Positions 1-5,943 of a stretch of DNA of 7,515 nucleotides are shown here, piece after piece. The translations under genes and the position numbers were made by a program. The DNA is taken from the NCBI GenBank assembly GCA_016926595.1, contig JAFGOG010000483.1, positions 1 to 7,515 of the forward strand, in the 5' to 3' direction. The notes below the pieces were generated by a model. It was given only the letters and a program-made list of their open reading frames with translations, had not been told where the DNA came from and did no database searches. This stretch comes from Anaerolineae bacterium. GTDB lineage: Bacteria > Chloroflexota > Anaerolineae > JAAYZQ01. Each line of letters begins with the position of its first letter. Position 1 is the stretch's first letter.

Positions 1-471
1 GTGCTCTTTCTCGACGAGCCGACGGCCGGCCTCGACCCCCAATCGCGGCGGGCCATCTGGGAGTGGATCGACCTGGCCCGCAAAAAGGGCAAGACGGTCT
101 TTCTGACCACCCACTATATCGAGGAGGCCGAGCGGCTGTGCGACAGGGTGGCCATTGTCGACCACGGCCAGATCATCGCCCTCGACACGCCCCGGCGCCT
201 CATGGCGGCGGCCGAGCTCGAGCACCGCATCTCGTTCGTCGTCAAAGGCCCCCTCGACCTGGCGACCCTGCAGGCGATGCCCGGCGTGACGCAGGCACTG
301 AACGGCGGCGACGGCGAATACACCCTCCTGGCGCGGCACGTCCAGCCCGCCGTCAAGTCGCTGATGGACCTGACCGAGGCCAATGGCTTTACGCTGCGCG
401 GGCTGACCGTGGAGGGCGCCACCCTGGAGGATGTCTTTCTCCACCTGACGGGCAGGAGGATTCGCGCATGA
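1..471 (+). CDS. ABC exporter ATP-binding protein, C-terminal part (DrrA-like)
   Basis: The 5' end of this gene lies outside the window. The GTG at base 1 is almost certainly an internal valine codon of the Walker B strand, not a start. The visible 156 residues begin with Walker B LFLDEP (residues 2-7), then the D-loop GLDP (10-13) and the switch histidine in TTH (H38). The Walker A and signature motifs would be upstream. After the nucleotide-binding core comes a roughly 75-residue tail ending in TLEDVFLHLTGR (141-152), the usual ending of DrrA/CcmA-type ATPases that drive ABC-2 exporters. By family knowledge it hydrolyses ATP in the cytoplasm to power the membrane subunits encoded next. Its stop overlaps the first permease start (ATGA, 468-471), which suggests translational coupling and a 1:1 complex. 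The substrate cannot be read from the sequence; drugs, lipids and polysaccharides are all known for the family. Confidence 0.93.
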   Translation: MLFLDEPTAGLDPQSRRAIWEWIDLARKKGKTVFLTTHYIEEAERLCDRVAIVDHGQIIALDTPRRLMAAAELEHRISFVVKGPLDLATLQAMPGVTQALNGGDGEYTLLARHVQPAVKSLMDLTEANGFTLRGLTVEGATLEDVFLHLTGRRIRA

Positions 472-1205
472 ATGCCATAGCCGGCCAACTGCGTGTCGAG
501 CTGCTGCTTGTGCTGCGCGACAAGGGCGTGCTCACCTTTGCCCTCTTTTTCCCGGTGCTGACGATCGCCTTTTTCGGCTACCTGAACCGCGGCGGCAGCG
601 TGGGCGACGTCTCTTACGCCAGCTTTTTGATCGCCGGCGGCGTGGGTATGGTCGTGTCGAGCGCCGCCTTTGAAAACCTGGGCGTCACCCTGGCTCGCCA
701 GCGCGACGACGGCATCTTGAAGAGGTTGGGGGGCACCCCCTTGCAGCCCTGGATGCTCGTCGGCGCCAAGGTGCTCACCGCGGCCGCCATCATCCTGGCC
801 CAGACGCTGGCCATGATCGCCCTCAACGTCATCCTTTTCGGCGCCCGCATCACCGGCAGCCCCGGCTGGGGCCTGGTCACCCTGCTGCTCGGCATCCTCG
901 CCTTCGCGGCCATGGGCCTGGCCCTCGCGGGCCTGAGCCGCAACACCGACGTGGCCAGCGCGGCCGCCCGCGCCCTGTCGCTGCCGATGCAGTTCCTGTG
1001 CGGCACACTTTTTCCCCTGGAGAGCATGCCGCCCGTGCTGCGCCACATCGCCGAGCTGCTGCCCCTCACCTACTTTGTAAACGCCTTTCGCGGGGCAATC
1101 CTCACCGGCGGCGGCCCCGGCGCCTACCTCCACGACTGGCTCATCTTGCTCGGCTGCCTGGGGGTGGCCCTGCTGATCGCGGTCAAGACCTTTCGCTGGG
1201 AATGA
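468..1205 (+). CDS. ABC-2 type transporter permease (first of two)
   Basis: This 245-residue integral membrane protein starts at ATG 468, overlapping the ATPase stop. An AGGAGGA SD at 454-460, 7 bases upstream, fixes the start. About six hydrophobic segments are visible near residues 20-38, 52-72, 101-124, 134-156, 168-186 and 222-240, the ABC-2 membrane-domain layout. Family-typical stretches include ILKRLGGTPL (83-92), in the cytoplasmic loop that contacts the ATPase, and LPLTYFVNAFRG (198-209) near the end. The length is normal for the family. The protein is a paralogue of the next gene product: both carry KRLGGTPL, PLTYF and a C-terminal TFRWE. It should form the translocation path with that partner and the upstream ATPase. 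The substrate is unknown. Confidence 0.93.
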   Translation: MNAIAGQLRVELLLVLRDKGVLTFALFFPVLTIAFFGYLNRGGSVGDVSYASFLIAGGVGMVVSSAAFENLGVTLARQRDDGILKRLGGTPLQPWMLVGAKVLTAAAIILAQTLAMIALNVILFGARITGSPGWGLVTLLLGILAFAAMGLALAGLSRNTDVASAAARALSLPMQFLCGTLFPLESMPPVLRHIAELLPLTYFVNAFRGAILTGGGPGAYLHDWLILLGCLGVALLIAVKTFRWE

Positions 1206-1214
1206 GGAGGAACG

Positions 1215-2027
1215 ATGGACAGGTTCACCAGTCAAGCAGCCGCCCTGTGGCGGCACACGACAGCGGAAGCCAGGCTCTTCTGGCGCAACAGCGAGGCAGT
1301 CTACATGACCTTTCTCATCCCCCTGCTGGGCATGGCCCTCTTTGTCTACCTGGGCCGGGAAGGGATGCTCGACGGCCTGTTCCGGATGCTGCTGCCGGCC
1401 ACCCCGGGCGGCGCGGGCGGCCCCAGCCCGGCGCCGCCGCTCCTCTTTATGACCCTGGGCATCATCACCTACTGCATCATCGCCGCCGCCTTTGAAGGCC
1501 CCGTGCCCAAGCTGGTCCGCGAGCGAGAGAGCGGCATCTTTAAACGGCTGGGCGGCACTCCCCTGCCGGCCTGGGTTCTGCTTGTGGCCAAGACACTCAG
1601 TGCCGCCGCGCTCATCTTTGTCCAGGTGGCCCTCATCCTGGCCGTAGGATGGGCCTCCTCCGACATCACGGTGGCAGGCAGCGGCTGGCTGCTGGCCTTC
1701 ATCCTGCTGCTCGGCACCTTTGCCGTGGCCCCGTGGGGCTTTGTCCTCAGCAGCCTGCGCATCAGCGCCGACGCGGCGGTGATGGCCGTCCACGCCATCT
1801 ATATCCCCATGCTGCTGCTGTGTGGCGCCTTTGTGCCGGTCGAAGCCCTGCCCGGCGTCCTGCAGGCCGTCGCCCGCGCCTTTCCGCTCACCTACTTTGC
1901 CGCCCCTTTCCGGGCCGTGATGTTCGACGGCGCCGGCCTGCCCGCCATCGCCGGCGATCTGCTGGTGCTGCTGGCCTGGGCCGTCGGCGGCTGGATCGTC
2001 GCCATCAGGACGTTCCGGTGGGAATAG
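1215..2027 (+). CDS. ABC-2 type transporter permease (second of two)
   Basis: This 270-residue paralogue of the preceding permease starts at ATG 1215, nine bases after the previous stop. Its SD GAGGAGG (1204-1210) overlaps that stop. Shared signatures are KRLGGTPLPAW (110-120), FPLTYFAAPFRA (223-234) and the C-terminal IRTFRWE. Hydrophobic segments lie near residues 29-46, 78-93, 122-145, 156-178, 190-208 and 245-265. It is about 25 residues longer than its neighbour. Most of the excess is a Gly/Pro/Ala-rich loop after the first membrane segment (about 47-75), predicted to lie outside the membrane. Two different half-permeases with one ATPase gene fit a heterodimeric exporter, although two separate homodimers cannot be excluded. 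It ends the operon; the following 201 bases hold no gene. Confidence 0.93.
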   Translation: MDRFTSQAAALWRHTTAEARLFWRNSEAVYMTFLIPLLGMALFVYLGREGMLDGLFRMLLPATPGGAGGPSPAPPLLFMTLGIITYCIIAAAFEGPVPKLVRERESGIFKRLGGTPLPAWVLLVAKTLSAAALIFVQVALILAVGWASSDITVAGSGWLLAFILLLGTFAVAPWGFVLSSLRISADAAVMAVHAIYIPMLLLCGAFVPVEALPGVLQAVARAFPLTYFAAPFRAVMFDGAGLPAIAGDLLVLLAWAVGGWIVAIRTFRWE

Positions 2028-2049
2028 GCACACGGCCGCCCTCCTGAAC

Positions 2050-2078
2050 TTGACATTGTAAGGGCTTGCGCCTATTAT
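2050..2078 (+). promoter_or_regulatory. sigma70-like promoter for the methyltransferase/two-component operon
   Basis: A perfect -35 box TTGACA (2050-2055) is separated by exactly 17 bases from a five-of-six -10 box TATTAT (2073-2078). Transcription would start near 2085, giving a leader of about 144 bases before the ATG at 2229. The site lies just after the exporter operon stop and just before the nested palindrome. It would therefore drive the methyltransferase, kinase and regulator independently of the exporter. The match to consensus is strong for such GC-rich DNA, but use of the promoter is inferred. Confidence 0.72.
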
Positions 2079-2089
2079 GACGCAGAGCG

Positions 2090-2171
2090 GGTATCATCTC
2101 ATCCAGCCGGGGCGGGATGTAGGGCGGATTGCCAATCCGCCCTACATCCCCCAAGTGATTGAGATGATACC
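2090..2171. repeat. nested palindromic repeat (two stacked inverted repeats)
   Basis: The outer inverted repeat is GGTATCATCTCA (2090-2101) with TGAGATGATACC (2160-2171), 12 of 12 matching. Nested inside are perfect 18-base arms, GGGATGTAGGGCGGATTG at 2114-2131 and its reverse complement at 2133-2150, around a single central base. In RNA this gives about 17 pairs with a 3-base loop, an internal loop, then 12 more pairs. AGCGGGT occurs at 2086-2092 and again at 2174-2180, so the unit may be bounded by a 7-base direct repeat, although the left copy overlaps the arm. There is no T-run, so it is not a standard intrinsic terminator. I recall the core as a type of dispersed intergenic repeat often misannotated as a small protein in environmental genomes. 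That is memory, not a search. Confidence 0.85.
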
Positions 2172-2228
2172 AAAGCGGGTCTGAAAAGGTTTGTAGCAAA
2201 CGAGCCATGCAGGAAGGACAGCACGTCG

Positions 2229-2984
2229 ATGGACATCTATCACCAGATCTACCAAGGGCTGGGCGAGGCCAGCTCTATCGGCCTCGACTTTACCCGAAAA
2301 GCGTTCCAGATGCTGCCCGGGCTGACCGCCCCTCGCATCCTCGACGTGGGCTGCGGCCAGGGTCGAGCCACACTGGAGTTGGCCCGGCTGAGCGGCGGAC
2401 AGGTCGTCGGCCTGGACATCGACCAGGCAGCCCTGGCGGTGCTGTCCCGGCGGATCGAAGAGGAGGGGCTGGCCGGCCACATCCAGGTCGTCCATGGCTC
2501 CATGTTTGACATGGACTTTCCGGACGAGAGTTTTGACGTCGTGTGGGCCGAAGGCGCCCTGAACGCCATCGGTTTCGAGAGGGGCCTTGGCGCATGGCGC
2601 AGATTCATCAAACCGGACGGCTTTCTGGTCGTCCACGAGGGAGCCTGGCTCCAGCCCAACCCACCCCAGGAGATCGTGGCCCGCTGGCAGCCCTCCTTCC
2701 CCGACATCGCCACCGTGCCAGAATACGTGAGGCAGCTCCCCAGCTGTGGGTACCGGCTCGTCGGCCATTTTTTCCTGCCGGAGGACTTTTGGTGGGTCAA
2801 CTACTATGCGCTCATCGAGGCACGCATCGATGAGCTGCGGCCACAGGTGGCCGGCAACCTGGCCGATCTGGACATCCTCGACAGGGAGCAGCGCAAAGTC
2901 GACCTCTACAAGAGGCACGCCCGGTGGTACGGTTCCGCCTTTTTGGTGATGCAGCGCAGCGATCGTCCGGAGGCGGCAGGTTGA
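2229..2984 (+). CDS. class I SAM-dependent methyltransferase
   Basis: This 251-residue cytoplasmic protein has a Rossmann-type methyltransferase fold. Motif I is ILDVGCGQGRAT (residues 37-48), the acidic residue binding the SAM ribose is in GLDID (61-65), and a motif II-like SMFDMDFPDESFD spans 91-103. The segment EGALNAIGFERGL (108-120) and the later VPEYVRQLPSCGY and FFLPEDFWWVNYY resemble a methyltransferase subgroup I recall from Bacteroidetes structural-genomics entries, whose substrate is unknown. Start choice: AGGAAGG (2211-2217) precedes ATG 2229 with a somewhat long 11-base spacing. The sensor kinase begins 16 bases after its stop, so the two are probably co-transcribed from the promoter at 2050. 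A methyltransferase leading a two-component operon is uncommon. It might modify a product handled by the exporter, but nothing in the sequence proves that. Confidence 0.9.
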   Translation: MDIYHQIYQGLGEASSIGLDFTRKAFQMLPGLTAPRILDVGCGQGRATLELARLSGGQVVGLDIDQAALAVLSRRIEEEGLAGHIQVVHGSMFDMDFPDESFDVVWAEGALNAIGFERGLGAWRRFIKPDGFLVVHEGAWLQPNPPQEIVARWQPSFPDIATVPEYVRQLPSCGYRLVGHFFLPEDFWWVNYYALIEARIDELRPQVAGNLADLDILDREQRKVDLYKRHARWYGSAFLVMQRSDRPEAAG

Positions 2985-3000
2985 CAGGCGGTGTGCTCGC

Positions 3001-4047
3001 ATGAGAAAAATCAGAGGATTGTGGTACGGCGGCCCCCTCGGCACGGCGCTGGCCGTGATTTTGCCCGCACTGCCCGCCGGCCTCGGCGTCGGCCACCTGA
3101 GCGGGCAAACCGTGCCGGCCCTGATCATCAGCCTGGCCATCAGCGGCCTCACCTACCTCCTGTTCAGCCTGGATCTGGCGTTCATCCACCCCCTCTTCCG
3201 GAACCTGCCCCCCAACCGTGCCGTGCTGATGGAGATCACCACCGGCCTGATCGAGTTCATTGCCGGCACCTGGCTGGCTTTCTCCCTCTGCAACTGGCTC
3301 CTGGGCACGCCGTTTGAGGGGGTCCAGGCTCGATGGTTGCTCGCCGGAACCATAGCCAGCATCACCATCTTTCATATCCTTACCTATACCTTCCTCTCCC
3401 ACGCCGATTTCAAGCGCAAGCTGGCCGAAGAGGAACGCCTGCGCGCCATGGCCACCGAGGCCGAGCTCAAGGCGCTCAAGGCCCAGATCAATCCCCACTT
3501 CCTGTTCAACACCCTGAACACCATCGCCGCCCTGATCCACACCGATCCGCCGCAGGCCGAAGCGACCGTCGAGCGGCTGGCCGGCATGTTCCGCTACGTG
3601 CTCGCCGGCAGCGAGCGGGGAGCGGTCCCCCTGCGCGAGGAGCTTGCCTTCGTGGACGACTATTTGCGCATCGAGCAGGCCCGCTTTGGCGAGCAGTTGC
3701 GCGTCACGCGCGACATCGCCCCGGCCGCCCTCGACGTGCCTGTGCCAGGCCTGATCCTCCAGCCCCTGGTGGAGAATGCCGTGCAACATGGCCGCCGCCC
3801 CGACGGCAGCATCGACCTGGCTCTGCACGTCCAGCGCAACCGCGACACCGTGTCGATCACCATCGCCGATCAGGGGCCGGGCATGTCCCCCTCATGGCCA
3901 GCCGCACAGGCCACAGGCCATGGGCTGCGCAACGTCGACGAGCGGCTGCTCAGGACCTACGGCGAGGCGCACCGGCTGGTCATCACAGCCAACACGCCGG
4001 CCGGCACGCGGGTGACGCTCACGATTCCGGTGAGGGCCGAATCGTGA
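3001..4047 (+). CDS. LytS/YehU-type sensor histidine kinase
   Basis: This 348-residue membrane sensor kinase has about four hydrophobic segments near residues 13-32, 38-60, 76-101 and 112-134. They have short connecting loops and no sizeable extracellular domain, so the signal is probably sensed in or at the membrane. A charged helix (about 134-160) leads into the His_kinase domain: QINPHFLFNTLN (162-173) holds the phospho-accepting H166. The ATP-binding region shows N-box LQPLVENAVQHG (253-264), G1 DQGPGM (290-295) and G2 GHGLRNVDERL (307-317), so all catalytic motifs are intact. It should phosphorylate the regulator encoded directly downstream, whose GTG start overlaps this stop. No convincing SD precedes ATG 3001, so translation may depend on read-over from the methyltransferase gene 16 bases upstream. 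The stimulus is unknown. Confidence 0.94.
   Translation: MRKIRGLWYGGPLGTALAVILPALPAGLGVGHLSGQTVPALIISLAISGLTYLLFSLDLAFIHPLFRNLPPNRAVLMEITTGLIEFIAGTWLAFSLCNWLLGTPFEGVQARWLLAGTIASITIFHILTYTFLSHADFKRKLAEEERLRAMATEAELKALKAQINPHFLFNTLNTIAALIHTDPPQAEATVERLAGMFRYVLAGSERGAVPLREELAFVDDYLRIEQARFGEQLRVTRDIAPAALDVPVPGLILQPLVENAVQHGRRPDGSIDLALHVQRNRDTVSITIADQGPGMSPSWPAAQATGHGLRNVDERLLRTYGEAHRLVITANTPAGTRVTLTIPVRAES
4032..4036 (+). promoter_or_regulatory. ribosome binding site fixing a GTG start
   Basis: GAGGG sits 7 bases before GTG 4044, inside the last codons of the kinase gene. It supports the overlapping GTG as the true start of the response regulator; no ATG is suitably placed ahead of the receiver domain. 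Confidence 0.65.
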
Positions 4048-4796
4048 ACCCCCTGCGCGTCCTCCTCGTCGACGACGAAACCCCGGCCCGGGAGAGGCTC
4101 AAGCGGCTGCTCGCCGGCATGGACGGTGTGCAGGTCGTCGGCGAAGCCAGGGACGGGCTCGAGGCCATCGAGAGGATCGAACACACGGCGCCCGATCTGG
4201 TCCTCCTCGACGTCCAGATGCCTGGATTGGACGGCTTTGGCGTGATCCAGGCGCTGGAAGACCCGCCCGCCGTTATCTTTGTCACCGCCTACGACGAATA
4301 CGCCCTCCGCGCCTTTGAAGTGCACGCGCTCGACTACCTGCTCAAACCCTTCAGCCGGGAACGACTGGAGGAGGCGATCCACCGCGCCCAGGACACCCTG
4401 GCGGCAGAGATCGACCCTGGCACCTCCCTCGCCCCACTACTCGAGAGCCTGGCGGCCGAGGGGCGCTACCTGGCCCGGCTGGCCGTGCACGAGAGCGACC
4501 ACATCCGCGTGCTGAGCACAGACGAGATCGACTGGATCGGCATCGAGGCCGATACCGTCCAGGTCCATGTCGGAGACCAGGCGTACCCCATCCGGCGCAC
4601 CCTGGCCGAGCTGGAAGCGCGCCTCGATCCGGCCCGGTTTTTCCGCGCCCATCGCTCGGCCATTGTCAATCTTGACCGGGTGCAAGAGATCATCCCCTGG
4701 TTCAAGGGCAGCCACATCCTGCGCCTGACCACCGGCGCCGAGGTCGATCTCAGTCGCGCCCAGGCCCGCGCCTTGCGCAGCATCCTCGACTGGTAG
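4044..4796 (+). CDS. LytTR-family response regulator
   Basis: This 250-residue DNA-binding regulator starts at GTG 4044, overlapping the kinase stop in a GTGA arrangement. The receiver domain (about 4-118) has the acidic pair D10/D11, the phospho-accepting D56 in LLDVQMPGLDG, T81 and K101 in LLKPF, so it should be phosphorylatable. After a linker, a LytTR DNA-binding domain fills about 142-248, with DWIGIEADTVQVHV (163-176) and the highly typical FFRAHRSAIVNLDRV (199-213). The length is normal for the AgrA/LytR/YehT group. Such regulators bind pairs of short direct repeats upstream of promoters; I saw no clear pair in 2028-2228, so the target may lie elsewhere. Candidate targets are the exporter operon, whose promoter is outside the window, or its own operon. 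Its stop lies 14 bases from that of a convergent gene. Confidence 0.95.
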   Translation: MNPLRVLLVDDETPARERLKRLLAGMDGVQVVGEARDGLEAIERIEHTAPDLVLLDVQMPGLDGFGVIQALEDPPAVIFVTAYDEYALRAFEVHALDYLLKPFSRERLEEAIHRAQDTLAAEIDPGTSLAPLLESLAAEGRYLARLAVHESDHIRVLSTDEIDWIGIEADTVQVHVGDQAYPIRRTLAELEARLDPARFFRAHRSAIVNLDRVQEIIPWFKGSHILRLTTGAEVDLSRAQARALRSILDW

Positions 4797-4806
4797 CGAG
4801 CCAGTC
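4788..4806. other. short hairpin between convergent genes
   Basis: GACTGG (4788-4793) and CCAGTC (4801-4806) form a perfect 6-pair stem with a 7-base loop that contains the TAG stop of the regulator gene. No T-run follows on either strand, so it is at best a weak bidirectional terminator or RNA 3'-end structure. Only 14 bases separate the two convergent stop codons. Confidence 0.35.
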
Positions 4807-4810
4807 CTGC

Positions 4811-5314
4811 TCACCCTTCACTGCGTCCCGCGAACGCCCGGATCTGCTCCGCGTGCTTTTGCTCGTCGCGCGCCTCCACGCTCAACAGCATGGCGATCGT
4901 CACCCGCCGCTTGCCCGGCGACCGTACACCATAGTCCTTGCTGACATCCCCGGCGGGCACGCCCGCCAGCGCCGCCAACAGCGCCTGGTGGGATGCCCGC
5001 GCCAGCGCGACCGTCTCCTCCATCGTCGGCTGTTTGTAGTGCGCCACCAGCCCCGCATTGAACGTGCGCCAGTCGCGGTCATACTGCTCGTAGAACGCCG
5101 GCAACTGGCCGCTGCGGATCGAATCGATCGCAGCCCGGTTGGCGTGATCCCAGCCGACCAGGTGGGCGACGATGTCGTGCGCCGACCAGGTGCCGAGGAA
5201 GGGAGTATCCTGTTCGTCACTGCTCAGGGCCGCCGCCGCGGCGAGGACCGCGTGCCGGGCATCTGTCAGATCAGCGATGAGCTCTTCTCTTTTCGCCGCT
5301 TGTCTACTGACCAT
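4811..5314 (-). CDS. DinB/ClbS-like four-helix protein
   Basis: This 167-residue soluble protein starts at ATG 5314 on the minus strand, 5 bases after the upstream methyltransferase stop. Its SD GAGGGGT (5328-5322) lies in that gene's last codons. Longer in-frame extensions read into the neighbour and look non-coding. The fold signature is GTWSAHDIVAHLVGWDH (41-57), typical of DinB/DUF1706 (ClbS/DfsB) proteins, with a late DEQKHAEQI (150-158). H46 or H51 together with H154 are candidate metal ligands of the DinB superfamily. Family members include bacillithiol and mycothiol S-transferases, the colibactin-protecting hydrolase ClbS and many uncharacterised proteins, so the reaction cannot be named. 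It is the last gene of the minus-strand operon and overlapping expression signals suggest coupling to the methyltransferase. Confidence 0.85.
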   Translation of the reverse strand: MVSRQAAKREELIADLTDARHAVLAAAAALSSDEQDTPFLGTWSAHDIVAHLVGWDHANRAAIDSIRSGQLPAFYEQYDRDWRTFNAGLVAHYKQPTMEETVALARASHQALLAALAGVPAGDVSKDYGVRSPGKRRVTIAMLLSVEARDEQKHAEQIRAFAGRSEG

Positions 5315-5319
5315 CGTTG

Positions 5320-5916
5320 TTACCCCTCGTACCGCCACCAGAGCAGGTCCGAGGAAAAAGTTCCCTGCCGCAGGTTGGAACGCGCCACCAGGGCCCCCGC
5401 TTCCTGGACCGTCAACCCCGTCTTGAATACCTTGTCGAGGTACCCAATCCACGACCGCCGGATGTCGGCCATGAACAGCATGCCGCCAGGCACGAGCACC
5501 CGCTCCATTTCGTTCAACATGGCCACCGGGTCCTCCACGATGTGCAGCATCTGCACATTGACGACGGCGTCGAACGAGTGGTCGTCGTACGGGATCTGCC
5601 CGACATCCGCCTTCCGGAACGACACGCGTCGCTCCAGGCCGGCGTCACGCGCGGCCTCTTTCGCCCGCGCCAGCAGCGGCTCGGACAGGTCGATGCCCAC
5701 CACTTCACTCTCTGGTAGCGCGCCCGCCAGCACGATCGCCGTCGTGCCAAAACCACAGCCAACGTCGAGGATCCTCTCTGCCCGCAGCCCAAGCTGCGCC
5801 AGCTTCTGTGCGATCTCGCGCCCAAACTTGGCCGCGATCTTGCCATGTTTTTGCGCATACTCGCCGGCAAAGTCGCCGGCAAAGACCCGTTCATGCACCA
5901 GGGCCGCCCTCTTCAT
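5320..5916 (-). CDS. UbiE-like class I SAM-dependent methyltransferase
   Basis: This 198-residue protein starts at ATG 5916 on the minus strand, preceded by a purine-rich AAGGAGAGGG about 8-12 bases upstream. Motif I is ILDVGCGFGTT (49-59), the acidic SAM-binding loop is GIDLSEP (74-80), motif II-like ADVGQIPYDDHSFD spans 103-116, and post-motif LVPGGMLFMADI covers 141-152. This is the Methyltransf_11/25 pattern. The order and spacing match small-molecule methyltransferases such as UbiE/COQ5 relatives, but no substrate-specific residues are recognisable. It is not closely similar to the methyltransferase at 2229 outside the SAM motifs. It is separated by 27 bases from the upstream metallo-beta-lactamase-fold gene and by 5 bases from the downstream DinB-like gene, so all three are probably on one transcript. 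Confidence 0.9.
   Translation of the reverse strand: MKRAALVHERVFAGDFAGEYAQKHGKIAAKFGREIAQKLAQLGLRAERILDVGCGFGTTAIVLAGALPESEVVGIDLSEPLLARAKEAARDAGLERRVSFRKADVGQIPYDDHSFDAVVNVQMLHIVEDPVAMLNEMERVLVPGGMLFMADIRRSWIGYLDKVFKTGLTVQEAGALVARSNLRQGTFSSDLLWWRYEG
5322..5328 (-). promoter_or_regulatory. ribosome binding site deciding the DinB-like start
   Basis: On the minus strand GAGGGGT (5328 to 5322) lies 7 bases before ATG 5314 and overlaps the Glu-Gly-stop end of the preceding methyltransferase gene. It favours ATG 5314 over the longer in-frame extension to 5452. Confidence 0.7.
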
Positions 5917-5943
5917 CGTGCCAACCCTCTCCTTTACTCTCGA

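Noticed and set aside
114..2033. A 639-codon open frame on the minus strand across the exporter genes
   Set aside because: It is antisense to three well-supported genes, and its product is low-complexity and rich in Gly, Gln, Asp and His, as expected from the complement of GC-rich codons. No domain is recognisable.
2090..2171. Intrinsic terminator for the exporter operon
   Set aside because: The stems are strong but no T-run follows on either strand and a promoter lies immediately upstream, so a terminator call is not supported, although it could still hinder read-through.
2189..2201. Small inverted repeat GTTTG/CAAAC just ahead of the methyltransferase ribosome site
   Set aside because: Only 5 pairs with a 3-base loop; this is expected by chance and has no supporting context as a riboswitch or operator.
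2005..2208. A 67-codon minus-strand frame through the palindrome containing RIGNPPY
   Set aside because: It is a reading of the repeat itself, a kind often misannotated as a small hypothetical protein. No ribosome site was seen.
2028..2228. LytTR binding repeats or a riboswitch in the intergenic region
   Set aside because: No pair of LytTR-type direct repeats at the expected spacing and no conserved riboswitch core could be recognised.
2812..3828. A 338-codon minus-strand open frame opposite the methyltransferase and kinase genes
   Set aside because: Antisense shadow of a kinase with intact catalytic motifs; composition is typical of such shadows.
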